DNA of 64,000 nt from Favolaschia claudopus (taxonomy: Eukaryota; Basidiomycota; Agaricomycetes; Agaricales; Mycenaceae), in contig JAWWNJ010000190.1 of assembly GCA_037176885.1 (NCBI GenBank), positions 310,001 to 374,000 of the forward strand, read 5' to 3'. Shown here in pieces: positions 43,914-56,096 of this stretch; the stretch's first letter is position 1; the number at the start of each line of letters is the position of its first letter. Made by a program: the position numbers and the translations under genes. The notes under the pieces were generated by a model that did not search any database, was not told the DNA's origin, and worked only from the letters and a program-made list of their open reading frames with translations.

Positions 43914-44205
43914 AATCTATCTTTAGGCAACTATGACGCAAGTGGATTTCAGGCTCCGCAACTCTGAATCCAACTGCGTCATCGCTAGCGGTGACATGTC
44001 ACGTCACATCACGCGCCAAGCTTTTCCTCAGCTGTTGTTGTTAACTAACACGACGCTGAGGTGAGGCTTCTATTATTCTGTACCCAAGAATACATTACTT
44101 ACAGTATTCCCTAGCTAATCGTGTATTCTGTCTAGGTGCATAATAGAGCTGTTGTTGTTAACTAACACGACGCTGAGCTAATCGTGTATTCTGTCTAGGA
44201 CGGAC
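43914..44205 (+). repeat. Copia 3' region with internal direct repeats (LTR-like)
   Basis: GCTGTTGTTGTTAACTAACA occurs at 44,030 and 44,152, and GCTAATCGTGTATTCTGTCT at 44,113 and 44,176. The second set lacks 56 bases between them. A partial LTR tandem or slippage duplication would explain this. The 5' LTR is not in the window, so LTR borders cannot be confirmed. Confidence 0.5.
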
Positions 44206-44248
44206 GTCCGGTTCTGAGACTTGAAGCCCATTCCTCCCAGAGAATACG

Positions 44249-45101
44249 ATGGCTCACCTGATGCCGTCGCGTTTCACCGATTTCAACTATGTCAAAGTTG
44301 GGAAAGTGCCCGTTGATGAACGTGTCTTCTACTTGTCATATCACTTGACAAGTCGTGCTCTTGAGTACTACAACAGCAAGGTTGAGAACCACGATAAAGT
44401 GTGGTCTTTGAGTGAATTCTTCTGGGGATTATTCAACTTTTGCTTCCCTGTGAATTATCGTGAAAAGCAACGCACATTGTTGGGCCTTTGCGTTCAAGGC
44501 AATAGATCGGTCTTGGTTCATAAAGCCGAATGGGAGCGGATCTTTAACACGATTGAGCTCGAATCCAATCAGGAGAAAATTTGTTATGTTTTGGCGTAGC
44601 CTCAACGCTAACATCCGGAAAGAGATGTTTCGAGACAAACTTGAAATCTCTACTTGGGCTGAAGTCACCGCTGGCGCCGAAAACGCCGAGATTATCGTCA
44701 ACGTTGACGAAGCCGATGACCTGATAGAAAATACTGGGCCGAGTAACTTGAGAACTCGAACCAGACCCGATGAACCCAAATTGGAAACAGATGTGAACGA
44801 GAAACGTCGTACCGGAGGGCGCGTTATCTCGGTTTCCAGTGCTGAACCCGAACCTCCCAAGTCGAAATCTCGCGACAACGGCGGCCATTTGTCTGCTAAG
44901 ACGAGAAGTGAATACCTTGCGGCTGGCTTGTGCTTTAATTGCGGTGTGCATGGACACCTTTCCCGCAACTGTCCTGAGTTGAACACAATGATTTCTAAGG
45001 GTAATAAACCTCCCGGTTTTGCATCTCACGCAGTTGATTTCGCGCTGAATGATGATCGCGATGCTCTATTGGAGAGCACGGAGGTCCTTGAGCACTTCTG
45101 A
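44249..45101 (+). pseudogene. Retrotransposon Gag with CCHC zinc knuckle, one frameshift
   Basis: The first frame (ATG at 44,249) has the capsid-type segment FCFPVNYREKQRTLLG and KAEWERIFNTI; at about 44,590 it stops and the reading moves to another frame with FWRSLNANIRKEMFRDKL. This runs to a nucleocapsid knuckle, CFNCGVHGHLSRNCP (C-x2-C-x4-H-x4-C), and a stop at 45,101. It is of the Ty3/Gypsy type. No protease or polymerase follows, so this is a stand-alone relic or a Gag gene split from its element. It is not part of the neighbouring Copia element. Confidence 0.8.
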
Positions 45102-45726
45102 ATTCGCATGACGGTCTTCCTCGACAATGAAATGGTCGTCGAGGAGGGCGAGGATACCGGAATGGTTTGATTTTGATTTTTCGAAGACCATTTCAGACGT
45201 TGAATTGATTTTGAATGAGATTTATTTATTTTCGTATGAAGATTGAGCTCGTCGTGGTCGACGATCTGGAGGGCGGATGTGACGGATCGGCGTTCGCATC
45301 CGCTCACGGAGAGATCTGCCCGTTTCGTCCCTATGACTCCATATACACAGCCTTGATTTTCCTGTATAAGTAGTTTAGTTCTTGTCGTAGTAGCTTTTCC
45401 CTTGGTCAATCTAAGACTTACACCAGTTCTTTTTGTTTGATCCACTTGTGCCGGAACTGGACTCGCCTTCGCTTCTGTCACACATAGACGCCTGAGAGGG
45501 TGGCAAGTTCGTATGAAAATGACGAATTAACCTTCACACGGATAGCGGGACTGTGCGCCAGGCGAATAAAGCAGTTAGCGCGAGCAGCTGCGGCATGCGC
45601 CTGCTCCCAGACCTCTTCCCCGGAGATTTCCACCGCCATTGTGTTCGGCGTGACTACGTAGTCTGTTGTTGACCGCGATCGCTTGCACGGTCGCCCGTGT
45701 TATGACCAATCGTCGGAGTTTCAATA

Positions 45727-46016
45727 TACCGTACAATTTCATTCAATTCGGAAGTCACGCGTCACGCACCCCGCTGTCGGTTTGAATTTTGGGGGTTTGT
45801 CACGCGTCACTTGGGCCGCCGTCGAACGGCCAATCCGTCACGCCGACCCCAAACGCCTCTAAAATGTGCAAAAAGAGCGAATTTTGGTACTGAAATATAT
45901 TTTTTTCCGAAATTTTGTGGTGCGTCACGCAAATTTTCGGTCGCGTCGAATTGTCGAATCGGTTCAGGGGGGTCACGCGTCACACCCCCTGTCGATTTGA
46001 ATGAAATTGTACGGTA
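45727..46016. mobile_element. TA-flanked MITE with GTCACGCGTCAC motifs
   Basis: Ends TACCGTACAATTTCATTCAA and exact complement, TA borders, 290 bases. GTCACGCGTCAC occurs in both halves. Non-coding. Confidence 0.85.
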
Positions 46017-46191
46017 TTTCAACGTTGTGCAGCCTCCATGGACAAACTTTTGCTGGGCAAGTACCTTCTATGTTATATCTAAACAGGTCTGTCTGATATG
46101 ATTTGCGATAATTTTGCCAGAATGAGGTCAATTGAACTTCCCGTCAGTTTGACAGGATTTGTCAGCCGTTTCTGAATCTCGTCGTTGCTTC

Positions 46192-46862
46192 TACAGTGGC
46201 CGCCAGTAAAACTGCAACACGCAGTTCTGGGTGATTGGGTGGGTCTTTTGACCCAAACAAAATCCAGGACACCAAATGTGAGGCAAAGCAAAATTTTTGG
46301 GCTGCTGACTTGGTTTCCATATATGGTAGTTTGTACAGAATGAATTTTTTTGTGCATTTTTTTACAACACTCTTTTCAACACCAAACCGTACCCACAGTT
46401 GGCCTCCACAGCTCGAAAGGACTCGTAAATACGACCTCAAACACATTTTTCTCTATATATATTGCTTGCGATTTGAGCTCGCAATTGCCGCTGCAAGTCG
46501 GCCATTTTGGCAGTTTTTGGGCCATTTGAGGCATTTTTTGAGTAAAAATGGCCGACTTGCACCGGCGATTGTGAGCTCATATCCCCACCAAATTGAATGA
46601 AATAAAATATGTTTGAGGTCGTATTTGCGAGTGATTTCACGTTGTGAAGTTCAACTGCCGGTACGGTGTGGCATGGAAAGGTGTGTTTTAAGAAAATGCA
46701 CTAAAAAAATCATTTTGTACAAACTACCATATATGGTAACCAGGCCAGTACCCCAAAAAATCTTGTTTTGCCCCACTTTAGATGTCCTAGCTTTTTTTTT
46801 GGTCAGAATACCCTCTCAATCACCCAGAACGGTGTGTTGCAGTTTTACTGGCGGCCACTGTA
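46192..46862. mobile_element. Pogo-like palindromic MITE, self-complementary over nearly its whole length
   Basis: Ends TACAGTGGCCGCCAGTAAAA and complement with TA borders. The arms stay complementary through ACCATATATGG, GACCTCAAACA and AATGGCCGACTTGC to the centre near 46,525, so the 671 bases form one long inverted repeat. TACAGTGG starts resemble pogo/Tigger ends. Transcripts would fold into a long hairpin. Confidence 0.85.
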
Positions 46863-47014
46863 TATTCTCTCTAAATTTGACTGACAGGGTTCTTCATTTG
46901 CCACTCAAGAAGGCCAGTGTCGCAAAATTTTGACTTAAAACGCGCTTAACGGTGTGAACAGGAGCCCGAGAAGTTTATGATTATGTAATAAGGCGGGCGA
47001 GCCATCGGCCGACC

Positions 47015-47387
47015 TACAGTTGCGGCAAAATGAATTCACTTACCAAATAAGGAAATTTTCATCAACTTCGCTCTACCGCAGAGCAAAACCACCACAAGCA
47101 CGTTGAAATGGCACAAAGGGCCTGTACTCCTGGAGTTGAGCCGGTCTACGCACAAAAAACAACCGGATTCGTCATGTTTCTCACTGCTTTTGGCTGCACT
47201 TTATGAGACAAAGTTGCTGGTTATCCCGGCGAAACCAATACAAAGACGCCAGTTTCCCTACATCAGGGATACAGGCCAGCAGTTCTTAGTATTCTTATCA
47301 ACTTACCGCTCGAAAAAAACGAGCGAAAGGAGCGAATTGACGAGAATTTCCTTATTTAGTAAGTAAATTGATTTTGCCGCAACTGTA
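47015..47387. mobile_element. CAGTTGCGGC MITE family (R2), complete copy 2
   Basis: TA-flanked, 373 bases, same orientation and nearly the same sequence as 24,234-24,611. It is inserted in the family X element. Confidence 0.9.
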
Positions 47388-47460
47388 CCTTCTCAACAGA
47401 CTACAACAACCGCAGGTACGAGGATAATTTTTGTTGTAGCGTCTGTCTACGAGAGACTAG

Positions 47461-48568
47461 TGACTACGTTGTATCTCGCTGGTCACCGTGATCCATGCTA
47501 TCCCCTTGGTATGCAAAGTTGGCGCCACCGAATTGTGATTTAACCCAACGCTTCACAGACACCACTAAGTCGTTAGCTGTAGAATTTAAGGTTTTTTTTT
47601 TCAATGTACTGGGTCCCGTGCAAGGAAAACGCAAAAAAGAATTCAAGATAGCGCGGCAGAGGGAGGGAAGTAAGAAACAATTGGAAAGGCTAGTAAACTG
47701 TTAGGGTATTGTATCCAAAGCATATATGTTACAAGATAAACATTGTATTTGAATTCGGAATGATGAACACTAGGCGGAAAATGTGCAGTTTCTCCCTTTA
47801 TCAACACCGAGTATATACTAGAAACGAAAACGAAAACGAAAACGACTATATATGGAATAGCCGATAGATGGCCGGTGGTGCCCGTCGGCAGCAGGTTCAG
47901 AAACGAAAATGAAGCAGTCGGCACGGAACAAGTCAAGGTCGGCTCTATGACGCCAAGGGTCACGGTCACGTACATGCTTGATCGATCGTCTTGCTGCTAT
48001 GTTAGTCCCGTTCCGATGCGCCACTTCTCCAACACTGCTTTTTCGGGCGGAAGAAAATTTTTGTAATTTATTTGGGATTTTCTGAGGAAGGAAACCGACC
48101 AAAAGAATGCGTTTGGCGTCGAGAACTCCCTTTTTCCCACGGTGTTTCACTTTTTTCGGGTCTGAAAAAAGTAAAATCATCATTTTGGCTCTGATTTTGG
48201 ATGGATTGAGGCCAGATGTGTTCAGTTGTCATGCAGAAACCAAGAAAAAGTGGTAGCCGACTTTCCTGGGTGATCCGCCCAAGGCTGGCACGGCAAAGTC
48301 CGAGAAGCACGTGATCTTAACCCTAACCGATATGGCAATTTGATGATGGCATCAACCATCATTAGGGTTTGTTTCACTTTTTCGGAGGTGAAAACACAAA
48401 AACTTGTTCAATTGCCTTGCAAAGCACAAGATGGGTTGCTACACATCCATATAGACGTTCTACACTGCTTCGAAGTCGAATGGTGATGACGGCATAATGT
48501 AGTATCGAGTTTAACTTTTGACGCCGTTCCCTGCCAAAAAAGGAACCGTGATGTGATGCTTGGCACTG
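47461..48568. other. No recognisable gene
   Basis: Contains a short array of CGAAAA hexamers at 47,824-47,844 and a TTTCACTTTTT block repeated at 48,147 and 48,374. No coding motif. Confidence 0.4.
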
Positions 48569-49179
48569 TATGGTTGCGGACCGAACTTCGTGACAAGTCG
48601 CAGTCCCAATTTGGTAATTGATACTGTCACGTCGGGAGGAGGAGGAGCGAGCGCGGCGCGGAGCGCCGCGCGAGCGACGACGACGACCACAGAGGTGATA
48701 TGCTAGAGAGAGAAGTTGATACTGTCACGTCAGTTTTCATTGAGACATCCTGGGATTGTGTAAATAGCATTGCAAGAAGGTAATCTACAAACGTACTGGA
48801 GCAAAACTTCGAAAAATCAGTTTTCCGTGTTTTGCACGGCAATTGCGCGCTTTTGATTGCGGATCACTCGGACCGGTGGCTGTGCAACAGCATCAATGTC
48901 GCCTGGCCATTGCCGATTTCTTGGTAAGGATATTTCACTTTCACTGTGGGGTCCGGAAGAAGGAGTCCGGGAGAGGCAGAATGGCAGAGAAAGACTTGAT
49001 TACCTGCCTCAAACTCGCGAGTTTAGTACACACAATTTTGGTTTTTCGCTGTTCAAATTTCGCGTTTTGTAACCCTAAGTTAGGAATATCTTCGATTCCT
49101 CTGAAACAAAAATTTCACCTATAAACCATACCCTAGTTCCAGCTAAATCTCGAATCCCAAAGTTTTGGCCGCAACCATA
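48569..49179 (-). mobile_element. TATGGTTGCGG MITE family (R1), inverted copy 4 with a short insertion
   Basis: Inverted relative to the copies at 24.6 and 31.3 kb, TA-flanked, 611 bases including 98 extra bases explained by the insertion at 48,634-48,715. Confidence 0.9.
48634..48715. other. 82-base GC-rich insertion flanked by a 16-base direct repeat
   Basis: TTGATACTGTCACGTC occurs at 48,618-48,633 and 48,716-48,731, while the sister MITE copies have it once. The inserted DNA has a purine-rich start, a GCGCGGCGC / GCGCCGCGC hairpin and a GACGACGACGACC run. The long duplication resembles those left by target-primed retroposition, but no poly(A) is seen. Confidence 0.7.
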
Positions 49180-49851
49180 CTCGCACCACTTAAAAGTAAC
49201 TACAGTGCTACTTAAAAGTAACCGAAATTGCCGTTTTTTCCCTCCGCAGATTGAGATGCTCGTGCAACTTAGCTTTTATGTAGTCCATTCTTGTTTCATT
49301 TACCTTTAGTGTTCGTCTATATCATGTTTGCCACGAATCTCATACTTACGTATCGTAAAAACTTTCTATTTTATTGAAGTGCAGAGCTCACTGAGTGATC
49401 TTCACTCTTCAATTAATTAATAATTTAGAGTGCTAAAACAGGCCGTGTGCGTGACCTGGTACAGCCACTCGGACGCGTTCGGCAAGCGGCCGATGACACT
49501 ATAGACCACGTACATTGATATACTGTGACTGTGACATCAATCCAGTCCTTTCGGCTTCTTTGCCGTGTTGAAACCGGTCATTTTAGTTTCTGATAGCTGG
49601 CAATTGGTGGACTTGATGGCCTGGAAGGCCGCCTGATCAATATCAGCTAGCCGCGTTTTCGTTTTCGATTTTCGTTCATACCGATCAACACCTCTGCAAC
49701 CTTCAGTACGGTTGCATTTTTGGCACGGAACTGTGCAAGTAACCACGCAGTTCAGTTGCCCGGACACGTTGTTTCAGGACATCGACGACACGAGCGCATG
49801 TTCCTTTTGCGTTCAGTCGTCGGTACAACTCGTCTCCGCGCACTGACACTG
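49180..49851. other. No recognisable gene
   Basis: CTTAAAAGTAAC occurs twice at 49,190-49,225, the second as ACTTAAAAGTAACCGAAATT, which recalls the inner end block of the TACTCG family but has no partner. A minus-strand frame at 49,537-49,767 shows no motif. Confidence 0.35.
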
Positions 49852-50224
49852 CTACAGCCGTTTTGGAAACAATATACGGGTTTTGATTGAGTGGTGCTCG
49901 TTCGTTTGTGCTTACGTTTGTTGACGATTCTGTCATCGGCAAAGCACTTTGTGGGGTGTTGCCGTATTACATCATGTGCCGCTGGTCCCTTGTTTTGGTC
50001 CTTGCAGGTCCTTGCTCGCAAGTCATGGCCTTATCGAGCTCTGGGCTAAGTCTTGATCCTCAGTTCTGTTACCCCCTGTTTTTTTCCTGGTGTTCTCTGG
50101 GTGGCGGAAACAAAACTAAGATTCGGCTGAAGTGGAGCTAGTGACCGGAAGCAAAACAAAGGTAAGCACATATGAATGAGCACCACTCGATCAAAACCCG
50201 TATATTGTTTCCAAAACGGCTGTA
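49852..50224. mobile_element. CTACAGCCG-type MITE, complete copy
   Basis: Inverted ends of about 60 bases starting CTACAGCCGTTTTGGAAACA, with ACACTG on both sides (49,846-49,851 and 50,225-50,230). 373 bases. It serves as the empty-site reference for the interrupted copy at 1,004-1,903. Superfamily uncertain; the 6-base match may be part of a longer, aged duplication. Confidence 0.85.
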
Positions 50225-50408
50225 ACACTGTGATCTGCTTCAGCAATGATTTTCAGAATAAGTCTCTGATTACGAACGGTTCATGTTGCGGGTCCTCGTT
50301 ACCTGAGTTGGCAGAAGGTCCGGGTGCAGTCGAAGATTCGGAAGACGATTGTATTCTGTGGTTTCCGAGTCATCAGTTTGCTTGAATAAGAATTTTTGAG
50401 TCAGCTAC

Positions 50409-53400
50409 TCACAACGTGCGGACCTCCGTCGACGTTGACGGTTGAATTGATATGCGGTGAGAAGCTTGACTAGCAGTAGGGACAGAGTTGGCAGAGGATT
50501 TTTCCTTCGAGGATGTGCGTAGCTTTTGACGAGATGGAGCAATTGATTGAATTTGTGGCCGCGAAATTGCGATGTCAGTGGAAATTGAGTCTGGCACAGG
50601 GTTCCCTGCCTCGAATTCAATAAGACCTTCTTGTGGATGCGAAGATGTTGCCGTCCCGAGGAGTGAGTTTGGGAATGGTAGGTTGTTGGTTTCTTGGAAG
50701 AGTTGACGCGTTTGATGCGCCAGATCAACCTTCGCGGAAATCAATTCCTGTGATGCGCGCGCGTTGTTAGTTTTCTCCCAGGACTTCGCAAATGCGGCGA
50801 GCAGGTCCGCAGAAACATAGAAGCGGGTCTTCCCATCAGCTGTACTGTTCCACCTATTTGCAAAACTCTCGTGACCTATTTTGCGCTTGCCGGAGATACT
50901 TGCTTCAACAACAAAATCTCCGACATTGGCAAAATAGTACTTCCTAGCTTCCGGGGTGGTAGGAGGCACTATAGGCAGCGCAACACCTTGACAACGTCGG
51001 AGCCAGTCGTTGTTACCATTGAGCTTGAATCTTTCAACTGCATTCTCGTCATATGGGCCATTCCCAGTCGGTTTCGAAAAGACTCTGTTCCAGCATGAAA
51101 ATTCAGCATAGGATTCTCGAAGTAGAGTTTATAAGACAATAAATCTTACCTGGAACTTCGCAAATCCCGAATTTCTCTGTGGTACGCTCATATAAATCCG
51201 GATTCAACCAATCCGCATATGATTCAACACCCGGTACAATATCCGCGAGGTAGTTCAACAAAAACGATGTGCGGTTGATTAGCGCGAGGTCGTGATGATA
51301 TTCCCAATTGACACCGAATTCATGTTTTGCCATAGCCTTGAATTTTCTTCAGGTGAACGAAAACAGAAAGGGAGAAACTCGCAGTGCATACCTGAAGGTT
51401 GTAATATGTACGATGATCAGTAAGTGAGTTCACCGTCAAACGGGGTGCCGCTACAAGCTGAAACTGATTAGCTTGACAGCGATGACCATGATTTGCAACA
51501 TACCATGGAAAGCACCGAATTTTCGGTATATATCGCTATGCGGTCCACCTTCAAGCTTGTTTGTACCACGGCGGCAGCTGAATAGCTCAAGTCCATGCTT
51601 ATCTACTCCAACCTTCTCGTATAGTACTACGCCTGCCGGGTCCGAAAGGTATCCCTCTCGAGCGAGATCAAGCACGGCCTTTGCTTTCTGTTGCGCCAAT
51701 GCATTGAAAAGCGGCTGACCCGATTTGGCATCTAGGGCATTGCCGAATATGTTGAACACATGTTCAATTGCTGGTACCAATACGCTGGGTGGAGGAACAT
51801 AGCGGGGAGTGCGCTTCTTGATCCAACGGGGATTCCGAATCAACATAACATCAAACCCTATCTTGAAAATCTGGCGGCATTTCTCATCAACTCGCGCTCG
51901 GATTGCAGGATCCCAGCGCATCATATGGTCCCGAAGTATCTGAAGAATGACGGCGCGCAGTCCGTGGGACGATGGAAGTGGGATCATATGAAAAGCATGG
52001 AAGATATCTTTCTTGATTCGGGTGTAACATTGTTCAGCATCCTCTGGCGAAGTCATGATCTTGTTGAGCATATTCCAGAGTCCTTTACCCAGTGGAGACG
52101 TGTTAAACTCATCCTCGAAATGGTTATCTAGAATAAAAATGTTCAATAATATCTGCCAGAACCGGAAAGAAGGAGTCGAACCTGATCCAGCTTCCGCATG
52201 GGCTTCAAGCATTTGTGTGCGCAATCTTTCCTCTGCTTGGTCCTCATTTTCCAAGAGTTTATCGTCCATATCTTCCTCTTGCTCTTCTTCGTTAGGATCA
52301 AGATCCGATGATGCAGTATGGTGGAAAAGAGCTGGGTCAAGCGGAACTGCCGAAGACGAGGCTGGTGCTGCCTGTGTCTATCAAAGTCAGTAGTCTGTGT
52401 ATATAGGTGTCAAAGCATACCTGGCGCTCAGACGGTTCACGCTGATCAAATTGAAGCAAAGAGACAGGGCTAACCAGATGAAAAGACGAATCGGGCGAGT
52501 TAGATAAAGACCGAAGGTGTGAGAGGGTGAGCGTGTCTGATTTTGTTTTCGTTTGAGCACTAGTATTCGTGGGTGCGAAGTGGAGTATGGCTGCTGCCGA
52601 AGGAATGACAACAGAATCACTGTCAACAAGAACACGAGATTTTGTGATTCGGACGCCAGCATACGTCGAAGTTTGAACATGGGAGATCTGCCCATACGCA
52701 GCGATTGCACCTCCTTCTCGGGTGAGCAATGCAACACGAGTCCCCGGGGGCGTATCGTGCTGTACGCGCTGAAGTGCAGCCGTCTTTGAAAGTTCATCAA
52801 AGATCAATCGGGATGCATACACATCAAGTGCCGCATAGTTGAGTAGGTCGGACGCAATCACTGACTGCTCCCAGTGCTCACCCGTTCTAAGTGACCGATC
52901 TTTCGAAAGGAAGACTCCAAGAAATTTTGCAGCTAATGAATCTAGCGAACCGGAATCTTTTTTCTCGATTACATAGTGCACGCTGAATCGCAAATTGTTT
53001 GAGATCGATGACGTTGATTGTCTGGTTCTCCAGCTGAGTGAATTGCTTTTAAGCCGTGTGAAGTCGCCCTGAATCGAAGAACCAACAAAAAAGACCCGCG
53101 GCGAGATGAGATCGCAAAAAACCTTAAAACTATCATCGAGATCTGCTTGGTCCGGCGCCAAACACGATGTATGCTGATCAGCATCCGATTCGTCTCGTTC
53201 AATTGCCTTGTTGAGCTCATTGCGGTGAGATATGAGACGCTCGGTACAAATCCCGTGTATCGTTGAGGATCTGCGAAGTCCCCGAATGCCGGAACAGTAT
53301 TCATTGTGCTGATATTATGAAGTGTCGCCTGCGTGCTTGTTCCAGGAGACCCGACCCGAAGGTCCCGCTCACGTTCACGTTCAAACACCGCCTCGAGATA

Positions 53401-53868
53401 GAGTATTGTAACGGTGCGTATGCATCTCGAACAGCATCGCACGAAGACCGGAGGGGCCCATTTTATGCTGGTTCCCCACGCGCGACATCATCAATACATT
53501 CCGAAAAATCCCCGACTTGCGGGAGAGAATCGCAGGAAATGCAAGACGGAGGTACCCGGGGAGAGAGCGCAGGAAGGGCTCACTCCACCCGTGAAAGTAC
53601 GACTTGCAACCGTCTCGACAGTAATATGTAATGATATAAAAACAACTGTCCACGTCGACGATACGTCGCGGAGGAAGAGCACCATTTTTCTCAAGAGTAG
53701 TGTGGCACTTCGGGCACTTGAGGCACGATACGAAGAAATGTGGGAGCCAAAGAAAAACACGGGGTTGGTAGAGTGATGGGGGATGAAATTGCTGACGCTC
53801 CAGTGCGAGGACAGGCTCAGGGGGATGAATCCACTGAGTGATTGCAACCCAGTCCTGTGGCAAAAAGA
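50409..53868 (-). pseudogene. Large gene of a zinc-domain / DDE / 3'-5' exonuclease family, core deleted and frames shifted
   Basis: Read from 53,868 downward. A zinc-binding segment (CPKCHTTL, CRDGCKSYFHGWSEPF, FPAILSRKSGI) is of the DUF6729 type. Next come a helical part and GFVPSVSYLTAM, then LDDSFKVFCDLI. The family, from memory, has an RNase-H-like transposase core after the D-x-S-x-K segment and then a DEDDy exonuclease. Here the core and the first exonuclease motif are missing, and the text jumps to VFFVGSSIQGDFTRL and DLLNYAALDVYASRLIF (exonuclease III motif). Two opposite frame changes bracket about 25 codons near 52,960-53,030. C-terminal exons (52,269-51,4xx, 51,33x-51,150, about 51,090-50,409) remain clean and end in a serine-rich tail. 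The 5' end is cut at 53,868. Confidence 0.6.
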
Positions 53869-53869
53869 A

Positions 53870-53998
53870 AAATCGGTCATTTCGAGGGCTTTTTCGAGGG
53901 CTTTATTTCGCCGGAAATAGCCTCAGATTGCCGAGGGTTTTACTGGCCGTGGCCATCGGCTTTAATCGGTCTGGCGACCGATTTGCCATCACCCTTGG
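53870..53998. mobile_element. Fragment related to the 29.0 kb foldback element
   Basis: AAAAATCGGTCATTTCGAGG, CCGAGGG and CGACCGATTTGCCATC occur in the order seen at 29,046-29,170. It separates the two large decayed genes and has replaced the 3' end of the one and the 5' end of the other. Confidence 0.5.
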
Positions 53999-55803
53999 AA
54001 TGGCGGGGTTGCCCAAAAACCGCACAAACATCTCACGGAGCTTTGGCAGTTTCCCATCGCTGTGAAGCTTCTTGACCTCTACCATCACATCGCTCCGCAC
54101 CACTGGCTGCCCATCCAACGTCGCGATACGATACTGCTCTTCATCAAAGTCCAGCACAAGCTCGGGATTTTCAATCAGCATGGCACAATGGTCTCGAACT
54201 TCCTCGTGGAGAGGACCCAAAGAAATTGCGTTCAAAGCAACCTCTTCGGGCGCTCGGACGCGACGTGTGTAGGGAACAGCAATAAAGAGGTGGTATATGG
54301 CGAGGACGGCAAGTTCTGTGAGTGTTGGTCCGTCTTCCAACGCGTCGTAAACGTTTTTTTTCGATGTTTGTCCATCCCGGACGCGTTTTTAGGTTCTTGA
54401 TTGATTCGAGAAAGCTGCGATAGATGCCACGGCGCGAAACAAGCTCGCAAGCAGCTTCGCCATGACTCCCAAAGCGCGTCTGGTTCGTTCTTGGGAATCG
54501 TTTGATAGGCTCGCCGTTGTTCAGCTTCGCTCGAAGGTAAATGCCGACTTGATCCCCCTGCCCGCGCTTCTCAATTGCGTTCTCGAAGATCGCACCGGCG
54601 AGCACCACAGCTTTCGCACCCCCGAACGACGCATTCTCGACGCGCTGGAGATCGTCCTCGGTCGCGTGCTTTCCACCAACCTCTGGATGCAAGACGCGGC
54701 GAACTGCCTCTGCGGACTCCTTGTTGGCGAGGGGAATGGGACCCTGTACACCGAGTTCCTTCCAATACGCGTTCATTGCGGTATTCCCCCCCTTGAAGCT
54801 ATTTTGGTCCTTGTGCATGCAGCACCCCGTCCAAATCCAGATGGTGAGCAGTCGACGATCCGGTTCATCCAGTACCACTAACGCCGCTTCCCCAAGCTCG
54901 CGCGTCATCGCATTAACGCAGGCTAGATCCCGCGCAGCTCGCTCCGCTGGTGGAAGTGTCATGTACTCGTCATCACAGAAAGTAACCGGAAATTGTGCTA
55001 TTTTGACGCGGTCACGTGTTTTTCTCACGGAACTTGTATCCTATATTGTAGTTTGGTATGTTCCATTTACCCCGTATGAGTTTGAAGAAGATTGCCGTTG
55101 TATACGTTGACCAGGAGTCTGCACAAATTCGAGAGTGCCTCGGTTTGCAATAGTTTGACTGTGAATAATGCAGAGAATATAACCAAATCCCTGTTTGAGA
55201 CGCATGTAGGGTGATTGTGGTGTGATATGGTAGTTGTTCAGACTTAGGGGTACCCTGAGCAGCCTTTTGTATGACCTTCAACCTGTAATATTGGCAAGAA
55301 AAGGTGCATGCAAAGATCTTAGCCAGAATTGTTGAAATTGTGGTTTTGGTTCGAATGAAACTGTTGGAAGGTACACGAATGACGCATAATACTAGTTCAC
55401 CGTCTTATCTTGTAGTTACAGACAGTTTGGAAGCAACTGCCCTTCAAAATATGACTTTCAGCTGTGAAAATGTTGCAGCACGCAAATCTGTTTATGTTTG
55501 TTGTGTGCCCTCGGACAAAACTTGCCTAGACTTTGCATTTGCACTTATCTTTCCGGTCCAATTCTTGTGCTGCACTGTGCCAACCAAGGGTCATGAAATT
55601 CATGATGTTTCTCGTCATGACTTTCCTGACGATTTGTCCGGAAATTCATGGTGATTTACCGGAAATTCATAACAAAACATCATGACTCGGAGTCGTGTTT
55701 TCATGATGATTATGGGGCTGTTCATGATGAATTTTCATGATGTTTCATTAATAAATTCAGGGCAAAACATGATGAAAAGGAGGCCAAGGCGGGGCAAATA
55801 AAT

Positions 55804-55898
55804 TGGGTTACCGGCAGCCGGAATCGAACCCCGGACGGCCGCACTGCGGTGGCGCAGCGCAACACGGATGATTACTCTTAGACTAATGAAGAGTTGAG
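55804..55898 (-). other. tRNA-like sequence with B box
   Basis: On the minus strand GGGGTTCGATTCCGGC has a perfect B-box consensus and four pairs of T-stem (CCGG / CCGG); a CTCTT..AAGAG arm lies upstream. The cloverleaf does not close. Also, on plus, TGGCGCAGCGCAACACGG resembles an A box. Probably a tRNA-derived retroposon piece. Confidence 0.3.
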
Positions 55899-56096
55899 GG
55901 ACATGGGAGTCCAATCCATACATGTCGCTAGTGTATCTGTTCTCAAGTTGTTGACTGAGCTATTGACTTGTTAACCAACGGATTTTCAATAGGCTGTAGT
56001 TGACAGACCTCCTAGCACCATGTATTGGTGTAACACTGGGATGAGCACACTGCACTCATCATCTGGTGGACTTAGCAAAAAAAAAAAAAAATTGAG

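Larger units (their letters stand above)
45670..47460 (+). mobile_element. Family X element, copy 3, with three MITE insertions
   Basis: The same block order as 37,780-38,275, but split at three TA sites by 45,727-46,016, 46,192-46,862 and 47,015-47,387. It ends in the hairpin (ACAGACTACAACAA / TTGTTGTAGCGTCTGT) and CTAG followed by T at 47,457-47,461. The last MITE sits between the two halves of the upstream small hairpin (AAGG ... CCTT). Confidence 0.6.

Noticed and set aside
41041..45101. One retrotransposon from Copia polymerase to the zinc-knuckle Gag
   Set aside because: Order is wrong (Gag would precede polymerase), the Gag is Gypsy-like, and LTR-like repeats lie between, so these are two relics.
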